Shown here piece after piece: positions 19,436 through 27,835 of a stretch of 64,000 bases of DNA (within the stretch, counting starts at the first letter, position 1; each line of letters opens with the position of its first letter). Both the position numbers and the translations under genes were made by a program. The stretch comes from an uncultured Roseobacter sp. (lineage in GTDB: Bacteria; Pseudomonadota; Alphaproteobacteria; Rhodobacterales; Rhodobacteraceae): positions 179,075-243,074 of the forward strand of contig NZ_CANLQB010000008.1 in NCBI RefSeq assembly GCF_947493125.1, written 5' to 3'. The notes beneath the pieces are model-generated. The model had not been told where the DNA came from. It saw nothing but the letters and a program-made list of their open reading frames with translations, and did not search any database.

Positions 19436-20665
19436 TCAGGCCGCCTTGACGTCGTTGGTGTTGAGTTCATGGATCGAGGCCGCGAGCTTGGCGATTTCGC
19501 GGCGCAGCGGGTTCTTTGCGGCCGCCTGCGCCAGAGGCATGCCATGGTCGGCGCCCTGCGTGATCGGCTTGCCGCCGTCGGGCAGATGCACGTCGATGGA
19601 GATACCGAGGCTCTCGGCCATGCGCTTCACGCGGCTCTTGCCGCTCAGATCGGTGAATTTCGGCCCGCGGTTCATCACATAGCGCAGCTTTTCGACCGGC
19701 AGCTCCTCGGCCTGCAGCGCCCGCTTGAAGCGCAGGGTGTTCTGGGCCGAGCGCATGTCCAGCTCGACGGTCGCAAAATAGACGTGGGCGGCGCTCAGCA
19801 CCGCTTCGGACCAGGTCACCAGCGTCGAGGGCATGTCGATCACCACATAGTCGAAGTGCCGCCGCGCCATATCCAGCACGCGATTGACATCTTCGGAGGT
19901 TATGATGTCCAGCGGCAGCATCTCCATGGGCGCGGTCAGGACCTGCAGTTTGTCCTGGAAGGTCAGCAGCGACTGGCCGAAGATCTCGTCGTCCATGCCT
20001 TCGGTGTCGGAGAGCATGTCATAGACCACCTCGCGGCGCGGCAGATCGAGATAGGTCGCCACGGCGCCATACTGCAGGTCGAGATCGAGAATGCAGACGC
20101 TGGGGGCGGTGTCCTTGTCGGCGGTGGCAAGCTCCCAGGCGAGGTTGACGGCCAGCGTGGTGGCACCGGTGCCGCCGGCCAGCCCGTGCACGACGATCAC
20201 GGCACCCTCTTTCTGGTTCTGTGCGTGCAGCGTCGTCCCGCCCGCCGCGGCCAACAGCGCCTCCTGCGCGCGGACCCGTTCGATGGCCTCGCCCAGCTCG
20301 TTCTCCGGCAGCGGGTAGGGAACGAATTCATCCGCCCCCTGACGCAGCAGCTGGTGCAGGGCTGCGGGTGTCACGTCTTCGGCGATCAGGATCACCTTGA
20401 TGCCGCGCGCCTTGGCCTGGGTGATGATTTCGCCCATCAGGGGCAGGTTGTCCTCGTCGGTCTCGTCGAGCGCGAGGGCGATGAACTCGAGCGCCTGCGC
20501 CTCGGGCTGTTCGAAAAAGGCAAGCGCCTCGGCAAAGCCCAGATCACCCCAGTTCTCGCCCAGGGCAAGCTCCATGTCTTCGATCAGCAGATCGAAGTTC
20601 TGGACATCGCGGCTGACCGTGCAGGCCACGATGAGTGATGGTTCCGATTGCGGCAGCGTGCTCAT
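19436..20665 (-). CDS. cpaE: Pilus localisation ATPase CpaE (TadZ)
   Basis: 409 residues. The N-terminal about 135 residues resemble a response-regulator receiver fold; the C-terminal part is a ParA/MinD-like ATPase. The P-loop is GLAGGTGATTLAVNLA (161-176), the atypical TadZ form in which the signature Lys before TT is replaced by Ala. Later ParA-type blocks include VVIDMPSTLVTWSEAVLSAA. TadZ proteins place the pilus machinery at a cell pole. The ribosome site GGAAG lies 8 nt before the ATG. Upstream is a 237-bp gap, so cpaE may have its own promoter. Confidence 0.92.
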   Translation of the reverse strand: MSTLPQSEPSLIVACTVSRDVQNFDLLIEDMELALGENWGDLGFAEALAFFEQPEAQALEFIALALDETDEDNLPLMGEIITQAKARGIKVILIAEDVTPAALHQLLRQGADEFVPYPLPENELGEAIERVRAQEALLAAAGGTTLHAQNQKEGAVIVVHGLAGGTGATTLAVNLAWELATADKDTAPSVCILDLDLQYGAVATYLDLPRREVVYDMLSDTEGMDDEIFGQSLLTFQDKLQVLTAPMEMLPLDIITSEDVNRVLDMARRHFDYVVIDMPSTLVTWSEAVLSAAHVYFATVELDMRSAQNTLRFKRALQAEELPVEKLRYVMNRGPKFTDLSGKSRVKRMAESLGISIDVHLPDGGKPITQGADHGMPLAQAAAKNPLRREIAKLAASIHELNTNDVKAA

Positions 20666-20902
20666 TGCCTCGTCTTCCTTTGTTCAAGGACGACGCAGAG
20701 CACCGGAGGATTGTTTCTGATGTTACCCCAAAGTCCCCTGCGACCGTCCCTCTCCAGCGCTGTGGCTGGACGTAGGTGTCCCATTGGAGGGAAAGTCGCA
20801 GTGAACTTGGGCGAGATTAGGGCCTAATCCGCCCAATTGTTGGGTATCTCGACACAATAACCGATCTGAGGCCGATTTGTGGGAGCAGTGCCCGCGCGGG
20901 CT

Positions 20903-21301
20903 CTACTCGGCAGTGGCTTCGGTGACGGTGATCGCCTGACCAGCGCTGTTCACGTAGTCACGGTAGATGATCCGCGCGTAGCGGCCATCGAGCTGGCCAT
21001 CGCAATGCACGCGGTAGACGGGCCGGCGGGGCGTGCTGGCGGGGTCGACCACGACCACCGGGTCGCCCGCGGTGCCGCCAATCTTGGTGCCGCCAAAGGC
21101 GCCGCTGCGGCCATTGGGGAAGCAGACCTGTGCGATCATGTTCTGCATGGTGGCATTGCCGAATTCGCCATTGTCGAGCTGGGCACCGGCTTCGCGGAAC
21201 CATTTGCCGCCGCCGCTGCCCTGTTCGCCGCAGGCGGCCAGAGCCGCGAGGCCGGTGAGCAGGGCGAGGGCGCGCAGTTTGCCTGAGGTCAGCTGTGTCA
21301 T
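20903..21301 (-). CDS. Short CpaD-like lipoprotein of the Tad locus
   Basis: 132 residues with a lipoprotein signal (lipobox LAAC, Cys about 25). Only 4 bp separate it from the secretin gene. Position between secretin and cpaE is that of cpaD, and the stretch DNGEFGNATMQNMIAQVCFPNG recalls the CpaD signature (FGCATxxNLAAQVADP) with Asn instead of Cys and a substituted end. It is shorter than typical CpaD (about 200 residues), lacking most of the N-terminal part. Assignment as a reduced CpaD is inference; a pilotin or minor lipoprotein is the alternative. Confidence 0.72.
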   Translation of the reverse strand: MTQLTSGKLRALALLTGLAALAACGEQGSGGGKWFREAGAQLDNGEFGNATMQNMIAQVCFPNGRSGAFGGTKIGGTAGDPVVVVDPASTPRRPVYRVHCDGQLDGRYARIIYRDYVNSAGQAITVTEATAE

Positions 21302-21305
21302 CGTC

Positions 21306-22733
21306 TCACTCCATCACATAGCCGTAAGAGCCGCTGAAGTCCTGTTTGGCCACCTCGCCCAGCGCTCCGCTGGCGGGGGCGCCGCCCGAACGGGCGGTCC
21401 GACCGAAGAGGAACAGGTCCTGCTCGGTGGGCGGTTTCACCCGATCCGTCGGCAGGGCCAGCGCTTCGCCGCGGGTCGGGCTGACCAGATGCGCGGTGAT
21501 GATGATCACCAGCTCGGTCTGGCTGCGCTGGTATTCGGCGCTGCGGAAGAGCGCGCCGAGCACGGGGATATCGCCGATCCAGGGCAGCTGTGAGGCCTGG
21601 TCGGTGAAATCATCCTGCAGCAGTCCGGCGATGGCAAAGCTCTCGCCGTCCCGCATTTCGACCGTCGTGGAGGTTTCGCGGCGGGTGAAGGCATCGAGTT
21701 CGAAGCCGCCGCCGAGGCTGATCCCGTTGGCCGGGTCGATGGCGGAGACCGCCGCGGAGAGCTGCAGGTTGATCAGGTCGTTGTCGACCACGCGTGGCAC
21801 GAAGTTCAGCTCCACGCCGAAGGGCTTGAAATCGACGCTGATGGTGTCGTTGTCCTGTGCGATCGGCACCGGGTACTCGCCACCGGCGAGGAAGTTGGCC
21901 TCTTGCCCGGAGAGGGCGACGAGGTTGGGTTCGGCGAGCGTGCGCACGGCCCCCTTGGTTTCCAGCGCTTCGAGCAGCAGGCCGATCTGGACCGAGCCGA
22001 GGCTGAAGCCGACGCTGGCGACACCGGCGGCATCGGTGACGTTGGGCAGTGAGCCGCCGCCGCGCAGGTTGGTGTTGTTGGGGTTGGTCGTGGCAAGCCC
22101 GGTGCCGAGTGCCGCATCGGAGCCGCCGATGGCAAGCGAGGAGCTGAGCGATTTGGAGACGGTGCGGTTCATCTCGGCGAAGCGCACCTTGAGCATCACC
22201 TGCTGGATGCCGCCCACGCTCATCAGGTTGGAGACGCGGTCGGGCGCGTAGCGCGCGGCGAGATCCAGCGCCTTTTGCAGCCGCTGGCTGCTGGAGACCG
22301 TGCCCGAGAGCACGATGCCGTCATTGGCGGTGCGCACCTCGATGTTTTCACCCGGCAGGATCTGGCCCAGCCGTTCCTTGAACTCGGTGACGTCGGGCGC
22401 GACGCGCACCTCGACGTTGGTGATCAGCTGCCCCGCCGCATCGAGCAGCGTCAGCGTCGTCATGCCGGGGGTCTTGCCCAGCACGTAGATGCTGCGGTCC
22501 GACAGCGAGGAGATATCCGCGATGCCGGGGTTCGCGATGCTGAGTTCGGCGAAGGGGATTTCGCTTTCCACCACCACCGCGCGGTTCATCGGGATGGCCA
22601 GCGTCCGGTTGGTGCCCTTGGTGACCACGCGGAGCGTGTCGGCCTGTGCGGAGATCGGCGCGGTGAGCGCCAGTGGCGACAGGCTGACCGTCAGCCCCAG
22701 AAGGGCCGCTTTCAAGAATCCATTCATGTGCAT
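21306..22733 (-). CDS. cpaC: Outer-membrane secretin of the Tad pilus, RcpA/CpaC
   Basis: 475 residues, start MHMNGFLKAAL with a signal peptide to about residue 31. Either the ATG at 22733 or at 22727 could be used, with AGGT just upstream. Domains: pilus-formation N domain (about 32-120, ending NVEVRVAPDV), a BON-like domain with GENIEVRTANDGIVLSGTVSS, then the secretin core from LLEALETKGAVRTLAEPNLVALSGQEANFLAGGEYPVPI through GLLQDDFTDQASQLPWIGDIPVLGALFRS. It forms the outer-membrane channel for the Flp pilus. The preceding gene cpaB ends in its own terminator. Confidence 0.95.
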   Translation of the reverse strand: MHMNGFLKAALLGLTVSLSPLALTAPISAQADTLRVVTKGTNRTLAIPMNRAVVVESEIPFAELSIANPGIADISSLSDRSIYVLGKTPGMTTLTLLDAAGQLITNVEVRVAPDVTEFKERLGQILPGENIEVRTANDGIVLSGTVSSSQRLQKALDLAARYAPDRVSNLMSVGGIQQVMLKVRFAEMNRTVSKSLSSSLAIGGSDAALGTGLATTNPNNTNLRGGGSLPNVTDAAGVASVGFSLGSVQIGLLLEALETKGAVRTLAEPNLVALSGQEANFLAGGEYPVPIAQDNDTISVDFKPFGVELNFVPRVVDNDLINLQLSAAVSAIDPANGISLGGGFELDAFTRRETSTTVEMRDGESFAIAGLLQDDFTDQASQLPWIGDIPVLGALFRSAEYQRSQTELVIIITAHLVSPTRGEALALPTDRVKPPTEQDLFLFGRTARSGGAPASGALGEVAKQDFSGSYGYVME

Positions 22734-22871
22734 GTGACCTGCCCTTTTTGATCACGCCTCGGTTCCGGGTCTTAATGCCCGCATAAATTGTACTGTGCGT
22801 CGGTTTTGATTTTTTTGCAAGAATCAAGGGGTTCTGCACTGGCCTTTATGTGGATAAATGGCAACAGGCGC

Positions 22872-22904
22872 AAAAAAGACAGGCGCCGCGGGGACGCGAC
22901 GCCT
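22872..22904 (-). terminator. Rho-independent terminator after cpaB
   Basis: On the minus strand AGGCGTCGCG-TCCC-CGCGGCGCCT forms a 10-bp stem (one G-U pair) followed by GTCTTTTTT. It sits 22 bp after the cpaB stop and upstream of the secretin gene, so the secretin and later genes need read-through or a promoter in 22734-22871. Confidence 0.85.
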
Positions 22905-22926
22905 GCTGTAATCTGTTGGTTTTGCT

Positions 22927-23775
22927 TCAGTTTGTGCAGGGGATCGGGATTGCCACGACCTCGGCCCCGCGGCGTGTGCGGATGCTGCATTCGCGCTGTT
23001 TTTGCACCTTTGGCTTCGGGGCCGCCTGTTTGAGGCCGAGCAGGGAGACCTGATCCACCTGGATTTCGCTCAGTTCGGTGTCATCGCCGATCCCCACAAG
23101 CGCGAGCGACAGCGTGCCTGTCGACTGGGCCTGGGCGAGCGCGGCCACCTGTTCGGGGCGCACCGCGACGGTCACCGTGCGGGCGATGCGCGCGCCAGAG
23201 AGGGTCTCGTCGTTCTGGTCGACCGCGATCAGCTGGATGGAGGTGTCGATCAGCTGTGTGACATCCTCGCTCCCGTTGGCGGTCTCGACCCGGCCGGTCC
23301 AGTAGACATCCACCCGGTCGCCCGGGCGCAGGAAGCCGGAGACGCCGCTGGCCACGTCAACGCGGAGGGCGAAGGCGCGCATGCCCTTCTCGAGCCGCGT
23401 GGTCAGGCCGATGTCCTCGCCGGGCTTGGTGACCTTCACGGCCATCACCGGCTCGTCCACTTCCATCGGGCGGACGATGCGCCGCGGCTCGTCGGTGTCT
23501 TCGGGGAACAACGCCTCGAGCGTGTTGAACGTGCCCTGGGGCAGGGAGGTCTGAGGCCAGGCGACGGCGCGCACGTCCTCCTTGGCCAGTGTCTCGCCGT
23601 ACTTCAGGCTGCGCGTGGCCACATAGACCGTCTGGGTCGGAACCACCTGTTGCTGGTTCTGCTGGGCGCGGGCCAGCTCGGCCTGATAGGCGCCGATGTA
23701 GTTTTTGGCCATATAGACCGCGCCGCCTGCAAGGGCGACGCCAGCCAGAAGCACCAATCCGAATATCATTCGCAT
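22927..23775 (-). CDS. cpaB: Flp pilus assembly protein CpaB (RcpC)
   Basis: 282 residues from the ATG at 23775, which has GAGGTG 8 nt upstream; the track adds 19 residues. An N-terminal TM anchor (FGLVLLAGVALAGGAVYMA) is followed by a Gln-rich linker and the SAF domain (VYVATRSLKYGETLAKEDVRAVAWP), then the RcpC/CpaB domain (MRAFALRVDVASGVSGFLRPGDRVDVYWTG). Periplasmic protein thought to modulate the secretin or bind peptidoglycan. The C-terminus has two Cys that could form a disulphide. Confidence 0.93.
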   Translation of the reverse strand: MRMIFGLVLLAGVALAGGAVYMAKNYIGAYQAELARAQQNQQQVVPTQTVYVATRSLKYGETLAKEDVRAVAWPQTSLPQGTFNTLEALFPEDTDEPRRIVRPMEVDEPVMAVKVTKPGEDIGLTTRLEKGMRAFALRVDVASGVSGFLRPGDRVDVYWTGRVETANGSEDVTQLIDTSIQLIAVDQNDETLSGARIARTVTVAVRPEQVAALAQAQSTGTLSLALVGIGDDTELSEIQVDQVSLLGLKQAAPKPKVQKQRECSIRTRRGAEVVAIPIPCTN

Positions 23776-23963
23776 AATCTCACACCTCGTGTCTCGATGG
23801 CACCGTCCGCAAACGGAGTGTTTGGAGACCAAGATCGCCCGTGATTGTGGCGATTTCGCGGTCAGGCGGTGTCGGCGCGGTGGTTTTCAACCGGATTGCG
23901 CAACAATCGCGCGAAATGGTCGGGCTGTGGCCAATCGGCCCGGGCGGCCTCTCGCGCGGATGG

Positions 23964-23995
23964 AAAAAGCCGCCCCCAGTCAAGGGGAGCGGCTT
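23964..23995 (-). terminator. Rho-independent terminator after the second Flp pilin gene
   Basis: On the minus strand AAGCCGCTCCCC pairs with GGGGGCGGCTT around a 6-7 nt loop (one bulge), continuing into TTTTT. It is 23 bp past the pilin stop codon. Confidence 0.85.
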
Positions 23996-24018
23996 CGAGT
24001 ACAGTGCGTTGCGCAGGG

Positions 24019-24219
24019 TTACTCTGAGGGCAGACCGATCTCTCCAACGACCTGGGAGCCGAGGAAACTGTCGGTTTCCGCCGTCAGACCGGATGAGCCG
24101 GCCTGCAATTGAATAACCAGCAAGGTTGCCAATCCAACCACTGCGGCGGTCAAGACCACCCAGTCTACAGTTACAGCCCCGGCCTCGTCTTCTTTGAAAT
24201 TCTGAAACGCTTTCAACAT
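24019..24219 (-). CDS. flp: Flp family type IVb pilin (copy 2)
   Basis: 66 residues from the ATG at 24219 (MLKAFQNFKEDEAG). Short charged leader, then the prepilin cleavage site after Gly: EDEAG/AVTVDWVVLTAAVVGLATLLV, where the hydrophobic assembly helix starts. Mature length is about 51 residues. Position 5-6 after cleavage is Asp-Trp rather than the Glu-Tyr of most Flp pilins. It is a diverged paralogue of the pilin at 24331-24567, with its own terminator on both sides. Confidence 0.9.
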   Translation of the reverse strand: MLKAFQNFKEDEAGAVTVDWVVLTAAVVGLATLLVIQLQAGSSGLTAETDSFLGSQVVGEIGLPSE

Positions 24220-24260
24220 GCGACGTGCTTTCAATTTGGGAACCTGTCAGGGGTCCGGGT

Positions 24261-24297
24261 AAAAGAAGGGCCGCGTTCACGCGAATGAAGCGGCCCC
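24261..24297 (-). terminator. Rho-independent terminator after the first Flp pilin gene
   Basis: On the minus strand GGGCCGC ... GCGGCCC forms the stem, with a further TTCA/TGAA pairing inside, followed by TTCTTTT. It separates the two pilin genes, so the second pilin is expected to be transcribed by partial read-through or its own promoter. Confidence 0.8.
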
Positions 24298-24330
24298 CAT
24301 ATTTGAGTTCAGACTGTCGTGCCTGAGTGC

Positions 24331-24567
24331 TTACCCGCCAGGAGCAGGATCCACCGGCTCTTCTTCGCCGCCACCTGCGCCGCCGATGTTGCCGACTTCC
24401 TGCACGCCCAGGAAGGACGATGTGTTGTTGGTCAGGGTGGTTGCACCGTTCTGGATGGAGCCGTAGGCCGCGATGGCCAGGCCCACAACGGCTGCGGTCA
24501 GCACGACCCAGTCAACCGTAACGGCACCGTCTTCGTCTTTGCGGAAGTTCTTGATAAAGTTCATCAT
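24331..24567 (-). CDS. flp: Flp family type IVb pilin (copy 1, major candidate)
   Basis: 78 residues from the ATG at 24567, with GGAGG 8-9 nt upstream, the strongest ribosome site in the locus. Leader MMNFIKNFRKDEDG, cleavage before AVTVDWVVLTAAVVGLAIAAYGSI, the assembly helix. The tail is a Gly/Glu/Pro-rich stretch (GGAGGGEEEPVDPAPGG) absent from copy 2. Strong ribosome site and immediate terminator suggest the abundant structural subunit of the Tad pilus. CpaA should process it. Confidence 0.93.
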   Translation of the reverse strand: MMNFIKNFRKDEDGAVTVDWVVLTAAVVGLAIAAYGSIQNGATTLTNNTSSFLGVQEVGNIGGAGGGEEEPVDPAPGG

Positions 24568-24907
24568 TGCATGTCCCTCCAAAGGATCACTCGATTGCAT
24601 TTGCTAACCTTGCCGTCCTCCGAGCCTTCTCTCTCACTCTCGCAACAGGCTCGTCCGACTTGGTATGGAGCCATATAGCCAAGGGATTGGGGCATGATTT
24701 TGGCGGCAAATGTGACTTTTGCGGATTCGGCGGCGAAAACCGCTGGAAAAATCACAAAGCACTGATTTCAAATGAAAAGAAAACCTTCCCCTGTTTACAT
24801 TTCATTAAAGAGACCCCTGAATGTGGCAAAATCGCCGTGCTCTTGTCGCGGAGTCACTGGTCTGGGCGGGCGTTCTCTGCAATGCTGAGCCCATAAGAAC
24901 GCAAAAA
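24568..24907. other. Divergent intergenic region between flp and the transglycosylase gene
   Basis: 340 bp with no gene. It must hold the flp promoter (minus) and the transglycosylase promoter (plus). The right half (about 24680-24830) is markedly AT-rich for this genome. TTTCA-AA-TGAAA at 24766-24777 is a short inverted repeat. I could not place a convincing -35/-10 pair for either direction. Confidence 0.5.
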
Positions 24908-25741
24908 ATGCGAGCAGTTCAGATGTGCAGGCTTCTCCTGAGCGTGGTTCTGGCCACGGCGCTCTCGGTGCCGGGTGTGACGGCGGATACGCCGCGGCCC
25001 TTTCCCGTCTTCGAGGCCAAGCGCATCGGCGTGCCGCAGCTGGGCCAGAAGCGGATCACCGTGCAGATCGACCCCGACGCGCAGAAGGCGGCGCTGGCGG
25101 TGCCGGAGCCTGTGGCACCGGATCCGCAGAGCGATGCGCCCGCCCCGGCTCGGCCCGTCGGGCAGTACAGCTGGTTCTGGGACAAGGTGTCGCCCTCGAT
25201 CTTCGACGTGCAGCCGGGGCGGCTGGACGCGATCATGGATGTGATCACCGGCTCCGGGCAGATCGCGGCGCCGCGGCTGCAGCATATGCAGAGCATCGCC
25301 CAGGCCAATGGGCGGCACATCCTCGCATCGACGGTGGGCACACAGGTGTCGCCGGCGCTGGTTCTGGCGGTGATCTCGGTGGAATCGGCCGGCGAGGTCG
25401 AGGCGGTGAGCCGGGTGGGGGCGCAGGGTCTGATGCAGCTGATGCCGGCCACGGCGGCCCGGTTCGGTGTGACCGACAGTTTTGCCGCTGCGGAGAACAT
25501 TGCAGGCGGGGTGAAATATCTCGACTGGCTGATGCGCGAGTTCGGAGGTGATCCGGTGCTGGTGCTGGCGGGATACAATGCGGGCGAGGGGTCGGTGCGG
25601 ACCCATGACGGGGTGCCCCCCTTCGCCGAGACCCGGGACTATGTGCCCAAGGTGCTGGCCGCCTTCCAGGTGGCGCGGGGCCTGTGCCTGACGCCGCCGG
25701 AACTGATCACCGATGGCTGCGTCTTTGCGGTGCTGAAGTAG
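24908..25741 (+). CDS. Lytic transglycosylase, SLT domain
   Basis: 277 residues from the ATG at 24908, or 272 from the ATG five codons later. A signal peptide (LLLSVVLATALSVPGVTA) is followed by a Pro/Ala-rich linker and a C-terminal SLT domain with the catalytic Glu in AVISVESAGEVEAVSRVGAQGLMQLMP and the conserved AGYNAGEGSV block. Such enzymes cleave the MurNAc-GlcNAc bond in the periplasm, often to let large envelope machines through. It is divergent from the Tad pilus locus, and a role in placing the pilus is possible but unproven. Confidence 0.9.
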   Translation: MRAVQMCRLLLSVVLATALSVPGVTADTPRPFPVFEAKRIGVPQLGQKRITVQIDPDAQKAALAVPEPVAPDPQSDAPAPARPVGQYSWFWDKVSPSIFDVQPGRLDAIMDVITGSGQIAAPRLQHMQSIAQANGRHILASTVGTQVSPALVLAVISVESAGEVEAVSRVGAQGLMQLMPATAARFGVTDSFAAAENIAGGVKYLDWLMREFGGDPVLVLAGYNAGEGSVRTHDGVPPFAETRDYVPKVLAAFQVARGLCLTPPELITDGCVFAVLK

Positions 25742-25784
25742 CGCGTCGGGACGAATGCCGGGCACTTGCCTCTGAGCCGGACCG

Positions 25785-25832
25785 CCCGGCGGTTTTCGCC
25801 GGGCCGCGCCCGACCCCCCTTCGATGGGGGGT
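25785..25832. terminator. Two hairpins between convergent genes
   Basis: CCCGGCG-GTTTT-CGCCGGG (25785-25803) and ACCCCCC...GGGGGGT (25813-25832). No T-tracts, but they fill the 142-bp gap where the transglycosylase and acetyltransferase genes converge, so they may end both transcripts. Confidence 0.4.
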
Positions 25833-25883
25833 GAGGGCGCTGACTGTCCGGTCTCGCACGGGGTGTGGGTGCCTGCGGGCCTC

Positions 25884-26171
25884 TCAGACGTTGAACACGT
25901 CCGCCCAGTCCGGGTGCTTGCGCCGCTGGGCGTTCACGAAGGGACAGAGCGGGACGATCTTGAACCCCTCGGCGCGCGCATCCTCGACCAGCCGGATCAC
26001 CAGCGCTTCCCCTGCGCCGGTGCCGCGCAGCGCCTCGGGCACGGCGGTGTGATCGGCAATCACCGTTTGCGGCGAGAGGATGGAATAAGTCAGATCCGCC
26101 TCATGCCCGTCGCGGACCAGCACATAGCGGCCCTTGGCGCCCTCGACGACGCGGGTGATCGGATCAGACAA
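25884..26171 (-). CDS. GNAT-family N-acetyltransferase, short YjdJ/NATD1 type
   Basis: 95 residues matching the small acetyltransferase family with [18 protein letters not shown] (acetyl-CoA loop) and [18 protein letters not shown] at the end. The start is a TTG at 26171, with GAGG 6 nt upstream, overlapping the last 8 bases of scoB. That overlap shows translational coupling to the scoA-LOV-scoB operon. The substrate is unknown. Confidence 0.83.
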   Translation of the reverse strand: MSDPITRVVEGAKGRYVLVRDGHEADLTYSILSPQTVIADHTAVPEALRGTGAGEALVIRLVEDARAEGFKIVPLCPFVNAQRRKHPDWADVFNV

Positions 26172-26787
26172 GTGTCGCCTCGGTGGCGGCGCGCAGTTCC
26201 TCTTCCGTCACGCCCTCGGCGGTCTCGACGATCTTCAGCCCGCCCTCGACCACGTCGAGCACGCCGAGGTTGGTGATGATCCGGTCGACCACACCCTTGC
26301 CGGTGAGCGGCAGGGTGCAGTCTTTCAGCAGCTTCGACTCGCCGTGCTTGTTGGTGTGGTCCATGACAACGATGACGCGCCCGACGCCGGCGACGAGGTC
26401 CATCGCCCCGCCCATGCCCTTGACGAGCTTGCCGGGGATCATCCAGTTGGCGAGATCGCCGTTCTCGGCCACTTCCATGGCACCGAGGATGGCGGCGGCG
26501 ATCTTGCCGCCGCGGATCATGCCGAAGCTGGTGGCGCTGTCGAAATAGGAGGTGCGGCGCAGCTCGGTGATGGTCTGCTTGCCGGCGTTGATCAGGTCCG
26601 CGTCCTCTTCACCCTCCAGCGGGAAGGGGCCCATGCCGAGCATGCCGTTTTCGGACTGCAGGGTGATGTCCTTGTCGCCCACGTAGTTCGCCACCAGCGT
26701 CGGGATGCCGATGCCGAGATTGACATACATGCCGTCTTCCAGTTCCTCGGCCGCGCGGGCGGCCATTTGATTGCGGTCCCAAGGCAT
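26164..26787 (-). CDS. scoB: 3-oxoacid CoA-transferase subunit B
   Basis: 207 residues. The B (beta) subunit carries the catalytic glutamate, Glu46 in [12 protein letters not shown], which forms the glutamyl-CoA intermediate while CoA is moved from succinyl-CoA to acetoacetate or a related 3-oxoacid. Other family blocks are [16 protein letters not shown] and [23 protein letters not shown]. The Shine-Dalgarno AGGA overlaps the TAG stop of the LOV gene (TAGGA), so translation is coupled to it. Its partner scoA lies upstream of the LOV gene rather than adjacent. Confidence 0.95.
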   Translation of the reverse strand: MPWDRNQMAARAAEELEDGMYVNLGIGIPTLVANYVGDKDITLQSENGMLGMGPFPLEGEEDADLINAGKQTITELRRTSYFDSATSFGMIRGGKIAAAILGAMEVAENGDLANWMIPGKLVKGMGGAMDLVAGVGRVIVVMDHTNKHGESKLLKDCTLPLTGKGVVDRIITNLGVLDVVEGGLKIVETAEGVTEEELRAATEATLV

Positions 26788-26796
26788 CAGGTGATC

Positions 26797-27825
26797 CTAT
26801 TCTGTGATGGAAGCGCCCGCAGGCACATCGATGGTGACAAAACTGCCCGCAGCACCCCGGCCAAGCTGCAGCGTGCCCTCCAGCCCCTCGATCAGGCCGT
26901 TCACGATGCGGCCGCCGACGGTGGAGGGGTTGGGCCAGGACATGGTCTGCGGGATGCCGACGCCGTCGTCGGAGACGGTGACGCGCAGCCCGCCGGCGCT
27001 GAGCTGCGACATGCGCACCTCGACGAGCCCGGTGTCGATCCGCTCGAAGGCGTGCATGAAGGCGTTGGTCAGCACTTCCGAGACCACGAGGCCGACGCGG
27101 CTGGCCGTCTCGATGGGCACTTCCAGCGGATCGATCTGCATGTTGAGGCGAATGCCGGAGCGGCCATAGACATGGCCGATGGCGCAGCAGAGCCGCGACA
27201 GGTAGCTCGCCATCTGGATATGGTCGCGGTTGGAGTGCTGATCGGAGAGCTTCATCTCTTCGTAGAGCAGCTGCAGCGTCTCGATCCGGCGGCTGAGCGC
27301 GGCATATTCGGCGGGCACCGAGGTGGAGTTCGACTGGTGCCGGATCATGCCGATGATCATCGACATATCGGTCTCGACCCGGTCCTGGATCTCGGTCAGT
27401 TGCGCGTTGATCTTCTCGGGCGCGCTGCCGCGCTCTTCTTGGCGCAGCTCCTTCTGCACGCCGACAAAATACTGCACCTCGCCCGCGTCATCGCAGATCG
27501 GCGCGATCACGAGGCGGTTGAGGAAGGGCTCGCCATTGGCGCGGTAGTTCAGAATGTCGGTGCTGACGGATTCGCGGGCCTCGATCCCGCGGCGAATGAG
27601 ATCGACCGCTGCCTTGTCCGTCTCCTCGCCCTGCAGGAAGCGGCAGTTGCGCCCGATGGCGGCGCTGCGGGCAAAGCCGGTCTGCCGGGTGAAGGCGTGG
27701 TTCACATAGACGATCGGGTTGTCTTCCAAGTGCGGGTTGGTGACCACCATCGACACCTGCGTGCGGCTGAAGCCCTCAAACGCCAGGTCCTCGACCAGAT
27801 CTTTATCAACGGTGTCTGCTGCCAT
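26797..27825 (-). CDS. LOV-domain histidine-kinase-like photosensor
   Basis: 342 residues from the ATG at 27825; the ORF extends upstream into scoA and is rejected. Residues about 15-130 are a LOV (flavin-binding PAS) domain with the photoactive cysteine in GRNCRFLQ (58-65, Cys61), flavin Asn residues in NYRANGEPFLNRL and the conserved Gln in YFVGVQ (Gln124). A HisKA_2/HWE-type dimerisation helix follows, but where relatives read EIxHRVKN this protein reads EIQDRVETD, leaving no phospho-acceptor His (Asp148). The ATPase domain keeps the N box (EVLTNAFMHAF) and DDGVGIP. It sits 10 bp after scoA and 9 bp before scoB. Confidence 0.88.
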   Translation of the reverse strand: MAADTVDKDLVEDLAFEGFSRTQVSMVVTNPHLEDNPIVYVNHAFTRQTGFARSAAIGRNCRFLQGEETDKAAVDLIRRGIEARESVSTDILNYRANGEPFLNRLVIAPICDDAGEVQYFVGVQKELRQEERGSAPEKINAQLTEIQDRVETDMSMIIGMIRHQSNSTSVPAEYAALSRRIETLQLLYEEMKLSDQHSNRDHIQMASYLSRLCCAIGHVYGRSGIRLNMQIDPLEVPIETASRVGLVVSEVLTNAFMHAFERIDTGLVEVRMSQLSAGGLRVTVSDDGVGIPQTMSWPNPSTVGGRIVNGLIEGLEGTLQLGRGAAGSFVTIDVPAGASITE

Positions 27826-27835
27826 CGTCGTCACT

